From the NCBI GenBank assembly GCA_023055355.1, contig JALJCS010000038.1, forward strand, positions 3,100,001 through 3,164,000: 64,000 bases of DNA, read 5' to 3'. The DNA comes from Agelaius tricolor. Its lineage: Eukaryota > Chordata > Aves > Passeriformes > Icteridae. Under the pieces are notes generated by a model that saw only the letters and a list, made by a program, of their open reading frames with translations, was not told the origin of the DNA and did not search any database. A program made the translations under genes and the position numbers. Shown piece after piece: positions 57,556-64,000 of the stretch. Position 1 is the stretch's first letter. Every line of letters begins with the position of its first letter.

Positions 57556-58310
57556 CAGAGGGGGAAACAAGGGGGAAACAAAGGGGAAACAAGGGGAAAA
57601 GAAGGGGGAAAAGAAGGGGGAAAAGAAGGGGGAAAACAAGGGGGAAACAAAGGGGAAAACAAGGGGGAAACAAAGGGGAAAACAAGGGGGAAACGAGGGG
57701 AAACAAGAGGGAAACAAGGGGGAAACAAGGGGGGAAACAAGGGGGAAAACAAGGGGGAAAACAAGGGGGAAAACAAGGGGGAAAACAAGGGGGAAAACAA
57801 GGGGGGAAACAAGGGGGGAAACAAGGGGGGAAGCAAGGGGGAAACAAGGGGGAAACAAGGGGGAAACAAGGGGGAAACAAGGGGGAAAACAAGGGGGAAA
57901 AGAAGGGGGGAAACAAGGGGGGAAACAAGGGGGGAAAACAAGGGGGGAAAACAAGGGGGAAAACAAGGGGGAAAACAAGGGGGAAACAAGGGGGAAAACA
58001 AAGGGGAAAACAAAGGGGAAAACAAAGGGGAAAACAAAGGGGAAAACAAGGGGGGAAACAAGGGGGGAAACAAGGGGGGAAACAAGAGGGGAAACAAGAG
58101 GGGAAACAAGGGGAAAAGAAGGAAAAACCAAGGGAAAAACTAGGAAAAACCAAGGAAAAACTAAGGGAAAACAAAGGAAAAGCAAAGGAAAAGCAAAGGA
58201 AAAGCAAGAGAAAAACAAGGGGAAAGCCAAGGGACAAACAAGGGAAAAGCCAAGGGAAAACAAAGAAAAACCAAGAGAAACAAAGGGAAAACAAAGGAAA
58301 GCCAAGGTTT
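57556..58310 (+). repeat. GGGGGAAACAA minisatellite in OLFM1 intron 1
   Basis: About 750 bp of 11-13-bp units: GGGGGAAACAA, GGGGGAAAACAA, GGGGGGAAACAA and AAAGGGGAAAACAA. It degrades after about 58100 into AAGGAAAAAC-type units. The strand is almost pure purine plus C, with runs of four to six G every 11-13 bases. Long open frames on both strands are repeat artefacts. Confidence 0.95.
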
Positions 58311-58774
58311 CTGCCCTGCCTGGCTCTTTTCTCCTCTCCTTGCTTCCTCTGTGACTGCAGCACCTCAACTTTGGCAGCAACTTTAAATCGTGGTGGGCAC
58401 AGGGAGCCCAGCGGATCCTGGGCAGAGAGCCCTGCCCTGCTGGTGGCAGGAGGTTTGAGCCCCTGCTAAAGCCTGGCTTAGCTGAGCCCTGCCCTGCTGG
58501 GGCTGCTCTCAGCTCTGCAGTGCCCACCTGGGCAGGTGCCCTGGGCCTGGCACTGCAGGGCCCTCCTTGTCCTGGCACAGCTGGCAGGTGCCAGCCCCAA
58601 ATGCTCCTGCCAGCCCAGGCACTGCCCTGCTCCGTGCCAGGCCGGCTCTGCTGGGCCCTACACAGAGCCTGGGCAGCAAGGGGGGAGGCTGGGGCGTGCA
58701 GGGGGCTGATCTCAGCTTTGCTGCTGGTGCAGGAGCTGCTGCTGACAGTGACAGGACAGGCCACAGGGAAGGGA

Positions 58775-59165
58775 GAGCTGGGGACAGAGATGGGGACAGA
58801 GATGGGGACAGAGATGGGGACAGAACTGGCACTGAGCTGGGGCAGAGATGGGGCAGAGCTGGGGACAGAGCTGGGCACAGAGCTGGGGACTGAGATGGGG
58901 ACAAAACTGGGGACAGAGATGGGGACAGAGATGGGGACTGAGATGGGGACAGAGCTGAGGACAGAACTGGGGCAGAGCTGGGCACTGAGCTGGGCACAGA
59001 ACTGGCACAGAGATGGGGACAGAACTGGGGACAGAGATGGGGCAGAGATGGGCACTGAGCTGAGGACAGAACTGGGGCAGAGCTGGGCACTGAGCTGGGC
59101 ACTGAGCTGGGCACAGATCTGGGCACTGAGCTGGGCACTGAGCTGGGCACTGAGCTGGCTCCCAA
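58775..59165 (+). repeat. GGGGACAGAGAT/GAGCTGGGCACT minisatellite
   Basis: Twelve-base units GGGGACAGAGAT, GGGGACAGAACT, GGGGCAGAGCT and GGGCACTGAGCT fill about 390 bp in OLFM1 intron 1. The first half is dominated by the GACAGAGAT form and the second by the GCACTGAGCT form. Confidence 0.93.
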
Positions 59166-59721
59166 ACAGGGCTGGCAGGGCCAGCCTGGCCTGGCTCTGG
59201 GATCCCTGGGGCTCTCTGCAAGGCGTGGGTGCTGCAGCACCCTGGGGTGCCCCCCTGGGTGCAGGGAGGGTGCTGGGGGCACAGGGGCGATGCCAGGCTG
59301 AGGCTGCAGCCCTGCTTTGCCCAGGGCTCCCAGACCCGGCTGGGGTGACCTGTGTGGGACAAGGGGGGAGCTGCCCCAAACCCCCCCAGGTGTTTGTGCT
59401 GTGCCTCCATCCCCCCTGGCAGGGCTGAGGGGGGCCCTGCACGAGGCATTTCCCCTCTCTGAGCTGCTCTGTGCCCAGCCTGGCCTCTCCCCACGGCTCA
59501 GCCACACCCTGCAATGCCCCATCCTGCTGGGGTGCAGGGTTTGGGCTGCTGGGCAAAGTCTGGGGCTGCCTGTGCCTGTCCTCCCCTTGGGGACACCCAG
59601 GGGACCATGGGGGACAGAGCCAACCTCTGCTCTCGAAGGATCTGCCAGGAGGGCAGAGCCTGGGGCTGCTGTGGGACAGCCAGGGCAGGCAGCAGAGGGG
59701 GGCTGACAGCTGCTGTCTGTC

Positions 59722-59743
59722 TGTCTGTCTGTCCGAGCTGTCC
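59722..59743 (+). repeat. Short (CTGT)n microsatellite
   Basis: Five CTGT/TGTC units in a row at the start of a unique stretch in OLFM1 intron 1. Confidence 0.85.
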
Positions 59744-59889
59744 CTTTGTCCTTTTGCTGGGATATTGCAGTGAAAACCTCCTGGAATTGCTCAAAGTTCC
59801 CTCAGGAGCTGCAGGGTGCTCCCACATCCACAGCACCCCAGTAATTCTGGGAGCAACACCCTCCTGATATGAAACGTTTATAGGGCTTC

Positions 59890-60195
59890 TGCAAGAGGGA
59901 AAAAAAAACCCTAAAAATATGAATTATCTTCATTTACCCATTGGTTTTCCCTAAAAGAACCTCAAGTCACTGTCAGGGCTGTTTGCAAGGGGAAGGAGAG
60001 GAGAAAAACCCTAAAAATATGAATTATCTTCATTTACCCATTGATTTTCCCTAAAAGAACCTCAAATCCCTGTCAGGGCTGTTTGCAGGGGGAAGGAGAG
60101 GGAAAAAAAACCCTAAAAATATGAATTATCTTCATTTACCCATTGGTTTTCCCTAAAAGAACCCCAAGTCCCTGTCAGGGCTGTTTGCAGTGCCC
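59890..60195 (+). repeat. About 101-bp tandem repeat, three copies
   Basis: CTAAAAATATGAATTATCTT starts at 59911, 60011 and 60113. Each copy continues CATTTACCCATTG, TTTTCCCTAAAAGAACC, TGTCAGGGCTGTTTGCA and ends in a purine run. Copies are over 90% alike, suggesting recent amplification. Confidence 0.92.
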
Positions 60196-60821
60196 AGCCC
60201 AGCTGCCTCCTGCCCATGCAGGATTTCCCAGTGCCCAGTTTGGTGCCCAAACCTCCTCCCCCTGGCAGGCAGACACGTGCACAGGGGTAGGATTAAGCTG
60301 CAAATCTGCAGCCTGGAACAGGAGGCAGCTGCCTCATAAACCAATTTGTGCCTTGTCTTGCTTAACTTCAGCTGGAACCAATAAAAAATTTAAAAAAAGA
60401 AAAAAACCAGAGGTAATTTCCAGCCCTGGCTCGTATTTATTGCTGGAGTTATCAGTCCTTGTAATCAGTATTAGCACCACACGTTAATACAAAGCTAATT
60501 ACTATCAGAGGCAATTAAGCAGAGCACTGGGGGAAGCTGGAGCAGGGAGGGGACAGCGTCACCTCTGCTCTGGTGGAGCTCCCCACAAAAGGGGACAAGG
60601 CCGGGGCACCCCAGCAATGCCCACCTGGGATTTGTGGCTTTTTGGGGTGCCCCAGGTGGGCTTGGAGAAGCAGAGACACAGAGATGTGCCTTGGGGCCAG
60701 CAGCCCCCAAATGTGGGGCACAGCAGCTGGGAATGCTGATTTTCCTGCTCCTGCTGGTTGTTCCTGCTCTCCTGGAACTGAGCCTGCTGCCAGCCCCAAC
60801 ACTGCCTTGAGCTGCACTGCT

Positions 60822-61247
60822 GACCCTGTTATCCTGCTCAGGGACCCCTTTTCCTGCTCAAGGACCCTTTTTTCCATGCTTAGGGACCCTTTTCCCTGCT
60901 CAGTGATCCTTTTTATCCTTCTCAGGGACCCTTTTCCCTCCTCAGGGACTCCTTGTTCTGCTCAGAACCCTTTTCCTGTTCTCATGACCCTTTTCCTGTG
61001 CTCAGAGACCCATTTTCCCTGCTCAGGAATCCTTTTATCCTGCTCAGGACCCATTTTCCCTGCTCAGGACCCTTTTTCCCTGCTCAGGAATCCTTTTATC
61101 CTACTCAGGGACCCCTTTTCCCTATCAGGGACCCCTTTTCCCTGCTTAGGAATCCTTTCATCCTACTCAGGACCCTTTTCCCTATCAGGGACCCATTTTT
61201 TCTGCTCAGGACCCCTTTTTTCCCTGCTCAGGACCCTTTTCCCCTGT
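60822..61247 (+). repeat. About 24-bp minisatellite (TGCTCAGGGACCCTTTTCCC)
   Basis: About 17-18 degenerate units with the core TGCTCAGGGACCCTTTTCCC and variants TGCTCAGGAATCCTTTTATC and CTATCAGGGACCC. They recur in a larger block pattern (TTTATCCTGCTCAGG and TTTCCCTGCTCAGG forms alternate). Confidence 0.9.
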
Positions 61248-61756
61248 TGCCAGCCCACCCTCCCCATCCTGCAGGGACAGCAGAGGGACAAGGTCAGCAC
61301 TGAGCCCAGGGCCAGGAGCAGAGCTGTGTTTGCTAGAAAGCAGCACAGAGAACAATTCTTCCCTGGGAACTCCCTCAGGGACTGGAGGTGTGTGCCTGAC
61401 CCAGGGAAATGTGCCCAAAAACTCCTCCAAAAATCAGGAACCTGGGCTGGTTTTGAGCTCTTGGCACCTGCTGCAGATCCTGGGCTCAATGACAAGAGCA
61501 GCTTCAGCTGAACACAGCCTTGGGCACGTGAAGGGGACATTTCCTTGCAGAGTTCTTGCTCCCAGAGGAAAGGAGAGGTTCCAGAGGGTTTTTCATGCAG
61601 GAGCAGGGAGGGTCCAGAGCTGGGAGCTCATTTCCCAGAGCAGCTTGGGCTGCCTGGTCCCAAAATGTGCCTGACCCTGGGGTCAGCCACAATTCTCACA
61701 CAGATTTACCAGGAACTGGCAGGGATCCCCTTCATCCACCCTTTGAGGTCTTAAAT

Positions 61757-61868
61757 TCCTTTCCTTCCTTCCTTCCTTCCTTCCTTCCTTCCTTCCTTCC
61801 TTCCTTCCTTCCTTCCTTCCTTCCTTCCTTCCTTCCTTCCTTCCTTCCTTCCTTCCTTCCTTCCTTCC
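61757..61868 (+). repeat. (CCTT)28 microsatellite
   Basis: An uninterrupted tetranucleotide array of about 28 CCTT units. It is pure pyrimidine on the plus strand and probably length-polymorphic. Confidence 0.97.
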
Positions 61869-62331
61869 CTTTTATTTTCTGTCCATCTCTGCCTTCCCAC
61901 AATGAAGGGGAAAACTTGTGATCAGCATCCATCTCCTGCAGTCAGGTTTGTGCGAGCGGTGGCAGCAAAAAAAAAAAGTGACAAAAACCAGGCAGAAACC
62001 TCGGGATATTTGGAATTGAGACCCCCAAAACCGAGGGGGAGCTCGGTGCCATTTCCTGTGAGCTGCTGAGGCGCCCCTCAGAAGGTTGGGATGGGCACAG
62101 AGGGGGTTGTGGCTGCCCAGGACGGGCTGCAAGGGGTGAGAAATGGAAGGGTGAAGGGTTATTCATATTTTTATATATTCATAAACCCTCTGCTTGTGCC
62201 CAGAGCAGGGTCCAGGCCTCTCCCTGGGTGCCTCTGAGGTGCTGGGCAGAGGGCACAGAGCGAGGCAGGCTCGGAGCCCTGGGCTGGGCTGGCACCTCTG
62301 TGTGCCCAGCACCACCCAGCAGCCACAGGAG

Positions 62332-62420
62332 AGGCTCTGAATTTGGGCACTTCTTCTTCTCTGTGTGGTTTATTTGGAGCCTGCACATCATCCCCAGCAA
62401 AATTTGGCAGCAAAAGGAGT
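62332..62420 (+). repeat. Single dispersed copy of the terminal array unit
   Basis: GAGGCTCTGAATTTGGGCAC, TTCTCTGTGTGGTTTATTTG and CCTGCACATCATCCCCAGCA, then AAATTTGGCAGCAA, match units of the array that starts near 63165. This copy lacks the inserted AGAGCAGGAATCCTCTGT part and is separated from the array by unrelated sequence. It may be the founder or a diverged outlier. Confidence 0.8.
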
Positions 62421-62639
62421 ACCAGGGGGCACAGCCCCTCAGGTGCTTTTTAGGGGGTTTTTGGGGGGTTCTCTCCTCCCCACAGCTGCCCCTGTGCAGC
62501 TGCACCCTTTGGGGCAGGGGTGCATCACAGGGACAGCCTGGCATCAGCATCTGGCACCAATCAGGGCTCCAGGAGGGGTGGGAAGAGGCACTGGAGGCAG
62601 CAAAGCCCCCAAGGGGACCCTTCAGAGCCCCTCCAGCAG

Positions 62640-62940
62640 CTGCAGGAGGGAGGAAAATCCCAATCCAAGCTTTTCAGGAGGGAGAAAAATCCCAATCTGA
62701 GCTTTTCAGAAGGGAGGAAAATCCCAATCTGAGCTTTTCAGGAGGGAGGAAAATCCCAATCCAAGTTTTTCAGGAGGGAGGAAAATCCCAATCCAAGCTT
62801 TTCAGGAGGGAGAAAAATCCCAATCTGAGTTTTTCAGGAGGGAGGAAAATCCCAATTGAAGCTTTTCAGGAGGGAGGAAAATCCCAATCCGAGCTTTTCA
62901 GGAGGGAGGAAAATCCCAATCCAAGTTTTTCAGGAGGATC
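62640..62940 (+). repeat. 31-32-bp minisatellite
   Basis: Nine copies of AGGAGGGAGGAAAATCCCAA followed by TCCAAGCTTTTC or TCTGAGCTTTTC, with small changes (GAGTTTTTC, TTGAAGC). The spacing is 31-32 bp. Confidence 0.93.
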
Positions 62941-63164
62941 CCTGACATTCCAGAGCCAGGTCCTTGCAGAGAGGACAGACCCCAGAGTGTCCAGGACAGA
63001 GAGGAGGAGCTCAAGGAGCAGGACTGGGGCTGTCCTGTGCTGCAGTCTGCAGTGCTGACCCCTTTTCCCTGGTGTGGGAAGGGCACTGAGCTCATGGCAC
63101 AGCTGGCACCGTCCTCCTGGGTGTCACCTGAGCTGTCCCCAAGGCTCCAGCGAGGTCTGGGGCT

Positions 63165-64000
63165 GTTAAAATCCCTGATTTTAATAATTATTTTAATTTT
63201 AATCCCAGATTTGAACAGGAATTGGGTGTGGTTTATTTAGAGCAGGAGTTCTCTGGTTTATTCAATGTTAAAATCCTTGATTTTAACAGGGATTGGGTGT
63301 GGTTTATTTAGAACAGGAATTCTCTGGTTTATTTACTGTTAAAACCCCAGATTTGAACAGGGATTGGGTGTGGTTTATTTAGAGCAGGAATCCTCTGTCC
63401 TGCACATCATCCCTAGAAAAATTTGGGAGCAAGAGGCTCTGAATTTGGGCACTTTTTCTTCTCTGTGTGGTTTATTTAGAGCAGGAATTCTCTGGTTTAT
63501 TCAATGTTAAAATCCCAGATTTTAACAGGGATTGGGTGTGGTTTATTTAGAGCAGGAATCCTCTGTCCTGCACATCATCCCTAGAAAAATTTGGGAGCAA
63601 GAGGCTCTGAATTTGGGCACTTTTTCTTCTCTGTGTGGTTTATTTAGAGCAGGAATTCTCTGGTTTATTCAATGTTAAAATCCCAGATTTTAACAGGGAT
63701 TGGGTGTGGTTTATTTAGAGCAGGAATCCTCTGTCCCGCACATCATCCCCATAGCAAAATTTGGGAGCAAGAAGCTCTGAATTTGGGCGCTTTTTCTTTT
63801 TTGTGTGGTTTATTTAGAGCAGGAATCCTCAGTCCTGCACATCATCCCCATAGCAAAATTTGGGAGCAAGAGGAATTCGGGGCACTTTTTCTTCTCTGTT
63901 GTGGTTTATTTAGAGCAGGAGTCTTCTGTCCTGCGCATCATTCCCATAGCAAAATTTGGGAGCAAGAGGCTCTGAATTTGGGCGCTTTTTCCTCTCTGTG
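63165..64000 (+). repeat. Higher-order tandem array running off the window end
   Basis: Two building blocks alternate. One reads TTAACAGGGATTGGGTGTGG then TTTATTTAGAGCAGGAATTC. The other reads CCTGCACATCATCCC, AAATTTGGGAGCAAGAGGCT, then CTGAATTTGGGCAC and TTTTTCTTCTCTGTGTGG. From about 63360 they combine into a composite of roughly 180 bp; the later units (from about 63720) drop the first block and shorten. The true end is outside the window. Confidence 0.9.

Larger units (their letters stand above)
56094..64000 (+). other. OLFM1: OLFM1 intron 1 (5' part, continues beyond window)
   Basis: About 7.9 kb of intron. The first 0.5 kb is CpG-containing and GC-rich. The remainder is dominated by tandem arrays listed separately (57556, 58775, 59890, 60822, 61757, 62640, 63165). 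An A-run of about 24 lies at 56936-56960. No second coding exon of OLFM1 is recognised before the window ends. Confidence 0.75.

Noticed and set aside
57168..58469. Plus-strand frame of 433 codons (KQGGNKGE-type) and overlapping minus-strand frame of 682 codons (57508-59556)
   Set aside because: Low-complexity translations of the GGGGGAAACAA and GGGGACAGAGAT arrays. Frames are open on both strands because the repeats lack stops.
60573..61511. 312-codon plus-strand frame
   Set aside because: Its central part is the 24-bp minisatellite and its ends show no similarity to any family I know. It lies in OLFM1 intron 1.
55000..64000. The alternative OLFM1 first exon (B type)
   Set aside because: No open segment in this region resembles the other known N-terminus. 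It may lie outside the window.

Overview
This 64 kb window looks like vertebrate nuclear DNA, most likely from a bird and plausibly a passerine. The support is a set of spliced coding exons that I recognise as the 3' end of COL5A1 (collagen type V alpha-1), the first coding exon of OLFM1 (olfactomedin 1/noelin/pancortin) on the same strand, several fragments resembling the 3' end of the avian LINE CR1, and two retroviral LTR-type elements. COL5A1 and OLFM1 are close neighbours in other amniotes as well. The bird and passerine assignments come from memory of these repeat families; no database was searched.

Region 1 (1-12985) is the 3' end of COL5A1 on the plus strand. There are five coding positions, corresponding to human exons 62-66. 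They encode 273 residues: the last GPPG of the helical part, a furin-type RTRR processing site, a short coiled coil and the whole fibrillar C-propeptide with all eight cysteines, a calcium loop and N-glycosylation sequons. The fourth-last position is occupied by two tandem 69-bp exons (64A and 64B type). The intron between them is only 55 bp, which by itself predicts mutually exclusive use. The TAA stop is at 10172 and is followed by a 3'UTR of about 2.8 kb. That UTR has two perfect 8-mer miR-29 seed matches, a 13-bp perfect inverted repeat, an internal ATTAAA signal and a cluster of AATAAA signals ending at 12965. The introns carry several tandem repeat arrays, one of which ends 57 bp before an exon.

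Region 2 (about 12986-55900) is a gene-poor interval of roughly 43 kb in which I find no convincing coding exon. It holds a solo LTR with a perfect 5-bp target duplication, a second ERV 3'-end/LTR fragment, dispersed CR1 pieces, three larger tandem duplications (0.3-0.6 kb period) and more than ten minisatellite or microsatellite arrays. One is a 40-bp array that places a TATAAAA motif exactly every 40 bp, seven times. A few AT-rich unique stretches and one CpG-rich patch are possible regulatory elements.

Region 3 (about 55900-64000) is the OLFM1 start: a TATA-containing promoter, a short leader with a 4-codon upstream ORF, the 22-codon signal-peptide exon and about 7.9 kb of intron 1. The intron is packed with G-rich and purine-rich tandem arrays, including a 750-bp array of G4/G5 runs with strong G-quadruplex potential on the sense strand. 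The last array runs off the end of the window, and a single related copy lies about 0.8 kb upstream of it.

The many long open frames in this window are side effects of tandem repeats whose unit lacks stop codons, and I do not treat them as genes. I did not find a wholly new biological system. The most informative items are the mutually exclusive exon pair, the 3'UTR regulatory architecture, the TATA-bearing 40-bp array and the G-quadruplex-prone arrays in COL5A1 and OLFM1 introns.
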